From contig CAMPBT010000005.1 in the NCBI GenBank assembly GCA_946641515.1, positions 1 to 64,000 on the forward strand: a DNA stretch of 64,000 nt, in the 5' to 3' direction. Position 1 is the first letter of the stretch; every line of letters starts with the position of its first letter. The notes under the pieces were generated by a model, which saw nothing but the letters and a program-made list of their open reading frames with translations, did no database searches and was not told the DNA's origin. The DNA comes from UBA3210 sp002363635. GTDB taxonomy: Bacteria; Bacillota_I; Bacilli_A; RFN20; CAG-449. Below are positions 41,708-49,925 of the stretch, one piece after another. A program made the position numbers and the translations under genes.

Positions 41708-42322
41708 ATGAATTTACCAAACAAAATTACAACATTTAGAATGGTATGCGTAGTTATTATCGTTTTCTTACTTTGCTTCCCATGGGCAGCATGTGGAGTA
41801 AATATGCCAATGATGTTTAACGGTTTAACATTAGAATATTTAATTTCGTTTGTTTTATTTATCGTTGCATCTTTCTCAGATTTCTTAGATGGCTATATTG
41901 CAAGAAAATACAATTTAGTTACAACATATGGTAAATTCATGGATCCTATTGCAGATAAATTACTCGTTGATTCATTGTTCATTATTTTATGTAGAGATTA
42001 TCCAACATTAGTTATCGTTGCAGTTATTATGATTGCACGTGACTTAGTTGTTGATGCAGTTAAATTAATTGCTGCAGGTAAAAATAAAATTGTCGCTGCA
42101 AATATGTGGGGAAAAGCAAAAACTGTCGCTCAAATGGTAGCATTATCATTTGTCTTATTTGGTGATTGGCCATTCTCATATTTTGATAGTCCAATTGCTC
42201 TACATGGCTTCAGCGTATCAATTATCTTATGCTATTTAGCAGGTGTTTTATCACTCATGTCTATGATTGTCTATATCTATCAAAATAGAGATGTTTTCAA
42301 AGACGATAAAGAAGAAAAATAA
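41708..42322 (+). CDS. pgsA: CDP-diacylglycerol-glycerol-3-phosphate 3-phosphatidyltransferase
   Basis: PgsA makes phosphatidylglycerophosphate from CDP-diacylglycerol, the step after CdsA. The N-terminal LPNKITTFRM and the CDP-alcohol phosphotransferase motif SDFLDGYIARKYNLVTTYGKFMDPIADKLL (D..DG..AR..G...G...D...D) are complete. Four to six membrane spans. Length is 204 residues. AAAGGAAA precedes ATG 41708, 28 bases after rnpB. It is followed within two bases by the cinA-like gene. The pgsA-cinA-recA order is conserved. Confidence 0.95.
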   Translation: MNLPNKITTFRMVCVVIIVFLLCFPWAACGVNMPMMFNGLTLEYLISFVLFIVASFSDFLDGYIARKYNLVTTYGKFMDPIADKLLVDSLFIILCRDYPTLVIVAVIMIARDLVVDAVKLIAAGKNKIVAANMWGKAKTVAQMVALSFVLFGDWPFSYFDSPIALHGFSVSIILCYLAGVLSLMSMIVYIYQNRDVFKDDKEEK

Positions 42323-42323
42323 T

Positions 42324-42797
42324 ATGACTAGACAAGAAGTAATTGATAAATTAAAAACTTCATTTAAAACTCTAGGAACAGTTGAGTCATTAACTGGTGG
42401 GCTAGTTAGTAGTACTTTTACTTCATATTCGGGAGTAAGTAAATTCTTTAAAGGAAGTATCGTTTCTTATTCATCTTTAGTTAAAAGAGATGTATTAGGT
42501 ATATCTCAAGAAACTATTGATAAATATGGAGTGGTTTCTAAAGAAGTTGCTCATGATATGGCAGAAAAAGGAAGCAAAATCTTAGATGTAGATTTATGTT
42601 TATCTTTTACAGGTAACGCAGGTCCAGACGTAATGGAAAATAAAAAAGTGGGAGAAGTATATGTAGGCTTTGCTCACGATAATAAAACTGATGTTTATCC
42701 TTTGATGCTTAAAGGGGAAAGAAACGAAATTCGCGAAAGCTTAGTATCATTTAGCTTTGAATTATTAGAAAAATATTTTGGGGATATCTCAAAATAA
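42324..42797 (+). CDS. CinA C-terminal domain protein (nicotinamide-nucleotide amidase, PncC type)
   Basis: Only the CinA C-terminal amidase domain is present (157 residues): TVESLTGGLVSSTFTSYSGVSKFFKGSIVSYS, then GVVSKEVAHDMAEKG and LSFTGNAGPD. Full CinA of Bacilli also has an N-terminal MoaB-like domain, missing here. The domain deamidates nicotinamide mononucleotide in characterised members. Start 42324 matches family starts; longer frames into pgsA are ignored. It precedes recA by 29 bases, as full-length cinA does in B. subtilis. Confidence 0.9.
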   Translation: MTRQEVIDKLKTSFKTLGTVESLTGGLVSSTFTSYSGVSKFFKGSIVSYSSLVKRDVLGISQETIDKYGVVSKEVAHDMAEKGSKILDVDLCLSFTGNAGPDVMENKKVGEVYVGFAHDNKTDVYPLMLKGERNEIRESLVSFSFELLEKYFGDISK

Positions 42798-42826
42798 TGC
42801 GTATAGATTAAGTAAAGGAGAAAATT

Positions 42827-43837
42827 ATGGCAGAAGAAAAAACAAAAGATCAGAAATTAGAAGCCACAATTAAGGATATTGAAAAATTATTCGGTAAAGG
42901 CGCAGTTATGAAGTTAGGTGAAAAACCTTCTCTTCATTTAGATGTTATTCATTCAGGTTCATTACTTATTGATAACGCATTAGGTATTGGTGGTTATCCA
43001 AAAGGAAGAATTATTGAAATCTATGGTCCTGAATCATCAGGTAAAACAACTTTAGCATTATCTGCAGTCGCAGAATGCCAAAAGACAGGTGGTAGAGCAG
43101 CGTTCGTTGATGCAGAACACGCTATCGACCCAACATATGCTCAAACACTTGGTGTTAATATTGATGAATTAATTCTTTCTCAACCAGACCATGGTGAACA
43201 AGCTCTTGAAATTGTTGAAATGCTCGCTAAATCTGGAGCGATTGATATTATTATTGTCGACTCTGTTGCAGCTTTAGTCCCTCAAGCAGAATTAGATGGA
43301 GAAATGACTGATAACGTTGTTGGTATGCACGCAAGACTTATGTCTAAAGCAATGAGAAAACTTGCTGGTGTACTCGATAAATCAAATTGTACAGTTATTT
43401 TCATTAACCAATTAAGAGAAAAAGTTGGTGTTATGTATGGCAATCCAGAAGTTACTACTGGTGGTAGAGCATTAAAGTTCTATGCTTCAGTCCGTATCGA
43501 TATTAGAAAAGCTGACGCAATTAAAGAAGGCGACAAGATTGTTGGCAACACAGTTAAAGTCAAAGTCGTAAAGAATAAAGTTGCTCCTCCATTTAAATCA
43601 TGTGAAGTCACTTTAATCTATGGCAAAGGCTTTGATAAAGATGCAGAAATTTTAGATATGGCATTAGAACTTGGATTTGCTAAGAAGAGTGGTTCATGGT
43701 ATGAAGTTCTTGGTGAAAGAGTTGGCCAAGGAAAAGAATCTGCAGTTAACTATTTAAATGAACATCCTGATGTTAGAGATGATGTTTACGCTCAAATTGT
43801 TGCAAAACTTCAAGAACCAACTGAATTTGATGATTAA
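42827..43837 (+). CDS. recA: Recombinase RecA
   Basis: RecA forms the strand-exchange filament and triggers the SOS response. Walker A GPESSGKTTLAL (about 69-80), IIIVDSVAALVPQAELDGEM (Walker B region and L1), and INQLREKVGVMYGNPEVTTGGRALKFYASVRID (L2) are all present. The 336 residues end in an acidic tail (EPTEFDD), a little shorter than B. subtilis. AAAGGAGAAAA site. No LexA-type operator is evident upstream; it is expressed from the pgsA transcript or an internal promoter that I cannot place. Confidence 0.98.
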   Translation: MAEEKTKDQKLEATIKDIEKLFGKGAVMKLGEKPSLHLDVIHSGSLLIDNALGIGGYPKGRIIEIYGPESSGKTTLALSAVAECQKTGGRAAFVDAEHAIDPTYAQTLGVNIDELILSQPDHGEQALEIVEMLAKSGAIDIIIVDSVAALVPQAELDGEMTDNVVGMHARLMSKAMRKLAGVLDKSNCTVIFINQLREKVGVMYGNPEVTTGGRALKFYASVRIDIRKADAIKEGDKIVGNTVKVKVVKNKVAPPFKSCEVTLIYGKGFDKDAEILDMALELGFAKKSGSWYEVLGERVGQGKESAVNYLNEHPDVRDDVYAQIVAKLQEPTEFDD

Positions 43838-43859
43838 TTAGAAAATATATGATTTTAAG

Positions 43860-43890
43860 AGGCTCACTATAGTGAGTCTTTTATTTTTTA
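43860..43890 (+). terminator. Terminator of recA
   Basis: GGCTCACT and AGTGAGTC (with a G-U pair) around two bases, followed by TTTTATTTTTT. Confidence 0.75.
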
Positions 43891-43918
43891 TTGAAAAAAG
43901 TCGATGTTTTGATATAAT
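43891..43918 (+). promoter_or_regulatory. Promoter of rny
   Basis: TTGAAA (43891-43896), 16 bases, TATAAT (43913-43918). It implies a 150-base leader before ATG 44076. Confidence 0.7.
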
Positions 43919-43924
43919 AAAAAA

Positions 43925-44075
43925 TGGATATAGTTAATCCAAAAAGTATATTTTAAAAATGAGATAAAACCATTATCTTTAGTATAAAATTACTTAACCT
44001 ATTTTACTTCGTTGAATCGGACTAGCGAAGATAATAAAAAAATTAGTTCATGGAATATAAAGGAGAAATAATAAG
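43925..44075 (+). promoter_or_regulatory. rny 5' leader, about 150 bases
   Basis: The leader can form AGATA/TATCT and CTTCG/CGAAG (44007-44011/44026-44030) hairpins. It contains one very short ATG frame near 43924 without a binding site. No known riboswitch is recognised. Long leaders on ribonuclease genes can be targets of autoregulation; that is inference. Confidence 0.3.
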
Positions 44076-45734
44076 ATGTGGTGGTTATATTTAATCATTG
44101 CTCTTGTCGCGTTCATTTTAGGTGGCGGACTTTTCTTTGTTTTATTTAAAACGGTATTTTCAAAACGCGCAGAAGGCGCATCAAATCAAGCAAAAAGAAT
44201 TCTTGATGAAGCTAACGCTAAAGCGTTAGATATTCAAGAAACAGCAGAATTAAAAGCTAAAAAGGTTACTTACGAAGCTGAAGAAAAAGCTCAAGACGTT
44301 GCACGTAATATTAAAGAAGAAGCACGTCGTGAAGCTCAAAGTGTCAGAGATACTGCTGACAAAGAAGCTCGTGAAAAGAAAGCAGAACTTGCTGCACAAG
44401 AAAACCGTTTAAATCAAAGAGAAGAAAACTTAGAAAGAAGAGATAATGCTCTTACTTCTAAAGAAAATGCACTCGAACAAAAGCAAGACAATTTATCAAA
44501 GAAAATTGCAGAACAAGATGAAAAATTCTTAGCAAAACAAAAGGAATTAGATTCTAAGGCTAAAAAATTAGAAGAGAAAGAAACAACAATTGAAAATGAA
44601 CTTTCTAGAGTTGCTTCATTATCTATTGAAGATGCTAAGAAAGAACTCATGGCAAAAGTTGAAGATAAGATGGAACAAGAAGTTCTTTCTTATATGAAAA
44701 ATAGAGAAGAAGAAGCTAAAGAAGAAGCTGAAGCAAAAGCAAAAGACATCTTAGGTCTTGCTATTGATAAATATTCTCAAGAAGTTGTTTCAGAAAGAAC
44801 AGTCTCATCAGTTGCTTTACCTTCAGACGAAATGAAGGGAAGAATCATTGGTAGAGAAGGTAGAAACATTAGAACACTCGAACAGATGCTTGGTGTTGAT
44901 ATCATTATTGATGATACTCCAGAAGTCATCACTGTTTCTTGCTTTGACCCAATTAGAAGAGAAACAGCTAGACTTGCTTTAGAATTATTAATTAAAGACG
45001 GTAGAATTCAACCAGGTAGAATTGAAGAAGTAGTTGAAAAAGCAAAGGCTGAAGTTGCTAAATCAATTCACGAAGCTGGTATTAATACAGCATTCAATTT
45101 AGGCTTACCAAGAATTAACAAAGAATTACTCGATTATATCGGAAGACTTAAATACAGAACTTCATATGGACAAAACGTTCTTGACCATTCAATTCAAGTC
45201 GCTCACTTATGTGGAATTATGGCTAGTGAACTTGGTCTTGATGTTAAGCTCGCTCAAAGATGTGGCTTATTACATGATGTCGGTAAATCATGTGATTTTG
45301 AAATGGAAGGATCACATATTGAACTTGGCGTTAGACTTGCTAAAAAGTATGGTGAAGATGACATTGTTATTAACGCAATTGAAGCTCACCATGGCGAAGT
45401 TGAAGCTAAGTCAGTTTATGCACATTTAGTTATTGCAGCAGATACATTATCAGCAGCAAGACCTGGTGCAAGATCTGAAACATTAGAAAATTACATCAAG
45501 AGACTTGAAGACTTAGAAGCAATTTGTAAGTCATTTGATGGAGTTAAAAACTCATTTGCAATGCAATCAGGTAGAGAATTACGTGTTATGGTAGAACCAG
45601 ACAAAGTTAATGACCTCGATGCTTACAAGATGGCACGCGAAATTAAGGATAAGATTGAACAAACTATGACATATCCTGGTCAAATTAAGGTCGCTGTCAT
45701 TAGAGAATTACGCGCAGAAGAAACTGCAAAATAA
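44076..45734 (+). CDS. rny: Ribonuclease Y
   Basis: RNase Y is the membrane-tethered endonuclease that starts mRNA decay in many Bacillota. One N-terminal membrane span (about 2-25) leads into a long charged coiled coil (about 35-225). A KH domain follows (MKGRIIGREGRNIRTLEQMLGVD, about 250-272), then an HD domain with HDVGKS (about 397-402) and EAHHGEVE. Length is 552 residues, slightly over the usual 520. AAAGGAGAAA site. It is followed by ymdB, the same order as in B. subtilis. Confidence 0.97.
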   Translation: MWWLYLIIALVAFILGGGLFFVLFKTVFSKRAEGASNQAKRILDEANAKALDIQETAELKAKKVTYEAEEKAQDVARNIKEEARREAQSVRDTADKEAREKKAELAAQENRLNQREENLERRDNALTSKENALEQKQDNLSKKIAEQDEKFLAKQKELDSKAKKLEEKETTIENELSRVASLSIEDAKKELMAKVEDKMEQEVLSYMKNREEEAKEEAEAKAKDILGLAIDKYSQEVVSERTVSSVALPSDEMKGRIIGREGRNIRTLEQMLGVDIIIDDTPEVITVSCFDPIRRETARLALELLIKDGRIQPGRIEEVVEKAKAEVAKSIHEAGINTAFNLGLPRINKELLDYIGRLKYRTSYGQNVLDHSIQVAHLCGIMASELGLDVKLAQRCGLLHDVGKSCDFEMEGSHIELGVRLAKKYGEDDIVINAIEAHHGEVEAKSVYAHLVIAADTLSAARPGARSETLENYIKRLEDLEAICKSFDGVKNSFAMQSGRELRVMVEPDKVNDLDAYKMAREIKDKIEQTMTYPGQIKVAVIRELRAEETAK

Positions 45735-45795
45735 AACTTATTTTTAATGGGGAGACATGTATGTGTCTCTCTTTGCTTGTTTTAAGGAGGTAAAA

Positions 45796-46614
45796 ATGGA
45801 CATACTTTTTATCGGTGATATCGTTGGTAAATTAGGTAGAGAAGTCGTAAATAAGATGATTGATGAAATCACTTCATCACGTCCTATTGACTTTATTATT
45901 GCCAATGGTGAAAACGCGACTCATGGTAAAGGATTAATTGAATCTCACTTTAATTATTTAGTAGATTCAGGTATTGATGTAGTCACTTTAGGTAACCATT
46001 ATGCTGCAAAAAGAGAAATCTTTAAGTACATTGATTCTTACGATAATTTGATTAGACCGAGTAACCTCCACGACTCAATTCCAGGGGTTGGCACAAATAT
46101 TTTTAACTGCAATGGTGTAAAGATTAGAGTTACTAATATGCTTGGTAGAGTCTATATGTCTGATTTAGTTAAAAACCCATTTGATGATTTACAAAGAATT
46201 ATTAATGAGGAAGAAAAAGCAGATATCCATATCGTTGATTTCCATGCAGAAGCTACTGGAGAAAAATATGCTTTAGCATATGCTTTCGATGGTCAAATCA
46301 GCGCATTGATTGGAACTCATACACATGTTCAAACTGCAGATGCTAGAATCCTTGAAAAAGGCACTGGTTATATGTCAGATGTTGGTATGTGCGGACCTTA
46401 TAACGGAATCCTTGGTACAAGAAAAGAAGATGTCATCAATAAATCTTGGACAGGTATTCCTACAGTATTCAATACTGTGGAAGAAGATGATGCAGTATTC
46501 TCTGCAGTAATCTTAAAATTTGATGATGGTACAAATGAATGTATTGGTTTAGAACCAGTTTATAAAGTAGTAAGTTATCAAGATTTAAATGATGACGATG
46601 AAGAAGAGGAGTAA
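45796..46614 (+). CDS. ymdB: YmdB-family metallophosphoesterase
   Basis: YmdB is a calcineurin-like phosphodiesterase (TIGR00282) reported to act on 2',3'-cAMP and to affect biofilm and motility decisions in B. subtilis. Metal-site motifs are ILFIGDIVGKLGREVV, IANGENATHGKG, TLGNHYAAKRE, VDFHAEATGEK, and IGTHTHVQTADARIL. Start 45796 has TTAAGGAGG upstream, so 13 extra residues of a longer frame are excluded. Length is 272 residues. It begins about 60 bases after rny; a weak hairpin GAGACA/TGTCTC lies between. Confidence 0.95.
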   Translation: MDILFIGDIVGKLGREVVNKMIDEITSSRPIDFIIANGENATHGKGLIESHFNYLVDSGIDVVTLGNHYAAKREIFKYIDSYDNLIRPSNLHDSIPGVGTNIFNCNGVKIRVTNMLGRVYMSDLVKNPFDDLQRIINEEEKADIHIVDFHAEATGEKYALAYAFDGQISALIGTHTHVQTADARILEKGTGYMSDVGMCGPYNGILGTRKEDVINKSWTGIPTVFNTVEEDDAVFSAVILKFDDGTNECIGLEPVYKVVSYQDLNDDDEEEE

Positions 46615-46616
46615 TT

Positions 46617-48065
46617 ATGGCAAAGAAATTAAAAATTGAATCTTTACCTGATTTAAAAGAAGCTGCAAGAAGAAACTTAAAGGAAGCAACAGTTTTCTCA
46701 AAAGAAGATATTGTCATTCCTTCAAGACTTAAAATGCTTGCGCAAGGTAAGAAATATTTCGTAAGAACTTATGGATGTCAGGCTAACGTTGTTGACTCAG
46801 AAAATATCGAAGGTATTTTACTTGAAATCGGTTATACAAAGGTTGATGATCCACTTGATGCTGATATTGTTATTTTAAATACATGTGCAGTTAGAGAAAA
46901 CGCTGAAGATAAAGTTTTCGGTGAAGTCGGTGCTTTAAAGAGATTAAAGAATGAAAACCCAGATGCTCTCATTGCAATTTCAGGTTGTATGACTCAAGAA
47001 CCACATATTGTTGAAATGATTAAGAAGAAATATCCTCAAGTTGATATTTGTTTCGGTACACATAACATCAATAGATTACCTCAATTAATTTTACGTTCAA
47101 TTGAACAACATATTCGTATTATTGAAGTCTTCTCTAAAGAAGGTGAAGTTATCGAACATATTCCAACACATAGAGAAGATAGAATCAAAGCATTCGTCAA
47201 TATTATGTATGGATGTAATAAATTCTGTACATACTGTATTGTTCCTTATACAAGAGGTAAAGAACGTTCAAGAAAGATGGAAGACATCTTAGATGAATGT
47301 AAGAAGCTTGTTGAAGAAGGATATATGGAAATCACTTTACTTGGCCAAAACGTCAACGCTTATGGACAAGATTTAAATTTAGGATATGACTTTGCAGATT
47401 TACTTGAAGAAGTCGCTAAACTTGGTATTCCTAGATTAAGATTTACTACTTCTCATCCTTGGAACTTCACAGATGATATGTTTAAGGCTATTGCAAAATA
47501 TCCAAACATCATGCCTTATATTCATTTACCATTACAATCAGGTTCTGATGAAATCTTAAGAAAGATGGGTAGAAGATATACTCAAGCTGAATATTTAGAT
47601 CTTGTTAGAAGATTAAGAGAAATCATTCCTAATGTTGCCTTATCAACAGATATTATTGTTGGTTTCCCTAACGAAAGTGATGAGGACTTTGAAGAAACAT
47701 TAAAAGTAGTTAGACAAGCTAACTATGATTCAGCATTTACTTTCATCTATTCACCTAGAGAAGGTACACCTGCTGCAAAGATGGAAGATAAGATTTCTAT
47801 GGATACAAAACATGAAAGATTCAATAGATTAATCAAAGAATTAACTCCATCATTTGAAGCTAACGCTCAAAAATATGTAGGTAAAATTGTTCCTGTTCTT
47901 GTTGAAGGTGCTTCTAAGAAAGATGAAGGCATGTTAACAGGTTATTCAGATACAAATAAATTAATCAACTTCAAAGGTGATCCAAAACACGTTGGTAAAA
48001 TTGTTAACGTAAAAATCACTGAATCTCACACATTCTCATTACTTGGAGAAGAGGTTGATGAATAA
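46617..48065 (+). CDS. miaB: tRNA-2-methylthio-N6-dimethylallyladenosine synthase MiaB
   Basis: MiaB adds the methylthio group to i6A37 in tRNA; MiaA (54.4 kb) makes its substrate. An N-terminal [4Fe-4S] domain (RTYGCQANVVDSENIEG, CAVRENAEDKVFG, CMTQEP) precedes the radical SAM motif YGCNKFCTYCIVPYTRGKERSR. A C-terminal TRAM domain follows (LVEGASK ... GKIVNVKITE). Length is 482 residues, typical of the family. It starts two bases after ymdB and overlaps the ricA start by eight bases. Confidence 0.97.
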   Translation: MAKKLKIESLPDLKEAARRNLKEATVFSKEDIVIPSRLKMLAQGKKYFVRTYGCQANVVDSENIEGILLEIGYTKVDDPLDADIVILNTCAVRENAEDKVFGEVGALKRLKNENPDALIAISGCMTQEPHIVEMIKKKYPQVDICFGTHNINRLPQLILRSIEQHIRIIEVFSKEGEVIEHIPTHREDRIKAFVNIMYGCNKFCTYCIVPYTRGKERSRKMEDILDECKKLVEEGYMEITLLGQNVNAYGQDLNLGYDFADLLEEVAKLGIPRLRFTTSHPWNFTDDMFKAIAKYPNIMPYIHLPLQSGSDEILRKMGRRYTQAEYLDLVRRLREIIPNVALSTDIIVGFPNESDEDFEETLKVVRQANYDSAFTFIYSPREGTPAAKMEDKISMDTKHERFNRLIKELTPSFEANAQKYVGKIVPVLVEGASKKDEGMLTGYSDTNKLINFKGDPKHVGKIVNVKITESHTFSLLGEEVDE

Positions 48066-48372
48066 AGAACTTCAAGATAAATTAGATGAATTTATCAAAG
48101 ACTTTCTAAATCAAAGTGAAGTTAAACAATACTTCCTTTTAAAGAAAGAGTTAGAAACGTCTAAAGAGTTTAAAGAACTTAATAAAGAAGTTGTAAAAAC
48201 TCAAAAAGAAATGTCATTATCTTTAGGTACTTCTAAGTATGAAGAAAACAAAGCTAAGTACTTAAAAGCGAAAGAAAAATATGACAACTTTCCTTCATTT
48301 GTCAATTTTAAAGTTGCGCAAGAAGAAGTTTCTTATCTCTTAAATGAATTAGAAAGAAGAATTAAAAACTAA
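48058..48372 (+). CDS. ricA: YlbF/YmcA (RicA) family protein
   Basis: This 104-residue helical protein matches the YmcA/YlbF family: NKELQDKLDEFIKDFLNQSEVKQYFLLKKELE and a long central helix. In B. subtilis RicA forms a complex with RicF and RicT that carries iron-sulfur clusters and works with RNase Y on operon processing. rny lies three genes upstream here. Start 48058 overlaps the miaB stop and has a GAGG site; the miaB-ricA order is conserved. The Cys residues used for cluster binding in B. subtilis are not obvious in this copy. Confidence 0.85.
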   Translation: MNKELQDKLDEFIKDFLNQSEVKQYFLLKKELETSKEFKELNKEVVKTQKEMSLSLGTSKYEENKAKYLKAKEKYDNFPSFVNFKVAQEEVSYLLNELERRIKN

Positions 48373-48402
48373 ATCTCTAGAATAAAAATCTAGAGATTTT
48401 TT
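48372..48402 (+). terminator. Terminator of the rny-ymdB-miaB-ricA operon
   Basis: AATCTCTAGA, a seven-base loop, TCTAGAGATT, followed by a T-run. Confidence 0.85.
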
Positions 48403-48409
48403 GCTTAAA

Positions 48410-48560
48410 AAACCCCAACAAATAGGAGTATCCTCCTATAAGTAGAGATAAAAATTAAAAATCGTAGAGAGGTTTTTCCCTCCTCTATTATCGCTACTAG
48501 AAGTGTAGAAAAACATACTATTGAATTAATTCAAATAGTATGTAATTATTTTTAACGTAA
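48410..48560. other. Intergenic region with three hairpins, possible small RNA or leader
   Basis: Three separate foldable elements lie here: TAGGAG/CTCCTA (about 48422-48440); TAGAG-AGG with CCT-C-CTCTA (about 48465-48490); and a long near-perfect palindrome CATACTATT-GAATTAATTC-AAATAGTATG (about 48514-48542) followed by TAATTATTTTT. No open frame spans them. They could be a short non-coding RNA ending in the last hairpin, or a leader/operator for the glycosyltransferase gene. Confidence 0.35.
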
Positions 48561-48592
48561 ATATTTATAGTTTTACTATGAAAGGATTTTAT

Positions 48593-49801
48593 ATGAACAA
48601 TCAATATCTTATTTCGGTTATCATTCCTGTATACAATTCAGAAAATACCTTAGATAGATGCTTAGGAAGCATCATTAACCAAACTTATAAAAACTTAGAA
48701 ATTATTATTATCAATGATGGATCAAAAGATAATTCATTAGAAAAGATTAAAGAATATCAAAATAAAGATTCTAGAATTGTTTTCTTTAGTCAAGAAAATC
48801 ACGGAGTGTCAAATGCTAGAAACCAGGGCTTAAAACATGTTCATGGTGACTTTGTTCAATTCGTTGATGCAGATGATGATTTAGATTTAGATTATTTTAG
48901 ACAACAATTAGATCTCATTATTAAAAATGATGCTGATATGGCAATTTGTAATAATGACCATCCATTCTTCTATACAACATTTACTGATAGAGTTTACGAT
49001 ATGACTAAGAAAGAAGACTTCTTAGAATTCTATCAACATACATTCGCGGCAACTTTACCTTGGAATAAATTAATCAGAGCAGAAGCTGTTAAAGATGTTC
49101 ACTTTGTTGAAGAAGTTTCTTTCTGTGAAGATGAATTATTCTTCTGTTCTATTGCAAAGAATATAAAGAAAATAGTTTCTAATTCTAAAGTTTTATACCA
49201 TTACTATATTGCAAAGTCAGATGATAACAATTCTGCAATTGTAAATATTGTTAAATCATCTAAGTTCTGGGAAAATAAATCATCTTTCTATTACAAAGGA
49301 TTATTATGTATTCCTTTTAGAAGAGAATACTTCCAAGATGCTATCGATAAAAAGGAAATTCCTTTTGATGATGTTAACGAATTACTTTATAGAAGAGTCT
49401 TTGATTTTACATTCTATCAATATGCAGTTTATGCAGGATTCAATATCCCTGAAGAATGTATGTGCCAAGAAATGATTAATATCTTTACTGATAAGAACTT
49501 CATTGCATCAGTTAAAGATCAAGAAAGATATGGCTTAAGATTTATTGATTTTAATTCTGATGATTACATTGAAAAAGTTAAAAAACTTAACCATTACATC
49601 TATACTTCATACCAGGATATCTATTCAAATCATTTAGATTTACATGCGACAATTTGTGCAATCTCAATTTTTGTTAAGATGTTCGTTGAAGATATTAAAG
49701 ATGTCAATTCAGTTAACTGGCTTAACAAACTTGAAAAAGCTTTAATTAACAACTCTACTAACGAAGCAAAATACGTTAATAAATTATTCTCAAGTAAATA
49801 A
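48593..49801 (+). CDS. Family 2 glycosyltransferase
   Basis: This 402-residue protein has the GT-A fold signature of GT2 enzymes: ISVIIPVYNSENTLDRCLGSIINQTYKNLEIIIINDGSKDNS, HGVSNARNQGL, and FVQFVDADDDLD (metal-binding DxD, about residue 88-92). The acceptor-side half (about 200-402) has no recognised domain and no membrane span. It probably adds a sugar to a surface polymer or lipid. ATG 48593 has AAAGGA six bases upstream, better than an ATG five codons earlier. It is flanked by terminators and inserted between ricA and mutS. Confidence 0.85.
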   Translation: MNNQYLISVIIPVYNSENTLDRCLGSIINQTYKNLEIIIINDGSKDNSLEKIKEYQNKDSRIVFFSQENHGVSNARNQGLKHVHGDFVQFVDADDDLDLDYFRQQLDLIIKNDADMAICNNDHPFFYTTFTDRVYDMTKKEDFLEFYQHTFAATLPWNKLIRAEAVKDVHFVEEVSFCEDELFFCSIAKNIKKIVSNSKVLYHYYIAKSDDNNSAIVNIVKSSKFWENKSSFYYKGLLCIPFRREYFQDAIDKKEIPFDDVNELLYRRVFDFTFYQYAVYAGFNIPEECMCQEMINIFTDKNFIASVKDQERYGLRFIDFNSDDYIEKVKKLNHYIYTSYQDIYSNHLDLHATICAISIFVKMFVEDIKDVNSVNWLNKLEKALINNSTNEAKYVNKLFSSK

Positions 49802-49823
49802 CATTTATTTTTAGAAAATTCAG

Positions 49824-49859
49824 ATCTCTAAAAGAGCGATATCTTTTAGAGATTTTTTT
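49824..49859 (+). terminator. Terminator of the glycosyltransferase gene
   Basis: A perfect 11-base stem ATCTCTAAAAG/CTTTTAGAGAT followed by seven T. Confidence 0.88.
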
Positions 49860-49877
49860 ATTTGAGGGGTACTAAAT

Positions 49878-49905
49878 AGATAATATTTAATATATAATAT
49901 TATCT
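49878..49905 (+). promoter_or_regulatory. mutS promoter with an inverted repeat
   Basis: AGATAATATT (49878-49887) and AATATTATCT (49896-49905) are exact reverse complements eight bases apart. The right arm overlaps TATAAT (49893-49898), the probable -10 box of the mutS-mutL-miaA unit. It may be an operator; chance AT palindromes cannot be excluded. Confidence 0.35.
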
Positions 49906-49925
49906 AAATTGGAGAGGTTTTACTT

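Noticed and set aside
42267..42323. Extended CinA start within pgsA
   Set aside because: The added residues are a shifted reading of the PgsA end; MTRQEVIDKLK at 42324 matches family starts.
48460..48500. preQ1-like riboswitch before the glycosyltransferase gene
   Set aside because: The GAGAGG...CCTCTC-like stem resembles the class I stem only superficially; the A-rich 3' tail pairing with the loop is not seen and the gene is unrelated to queuosine.
48372..49859. Glycosyltransferase gene with flanking similar hairpins as a mobile cassette
   Set aside because: The two flanking terminators share AATCTCTA/TAGAGATT-like arms, but this is explained by independent AT-rich terminators. There are no target-site duplications or transposase.
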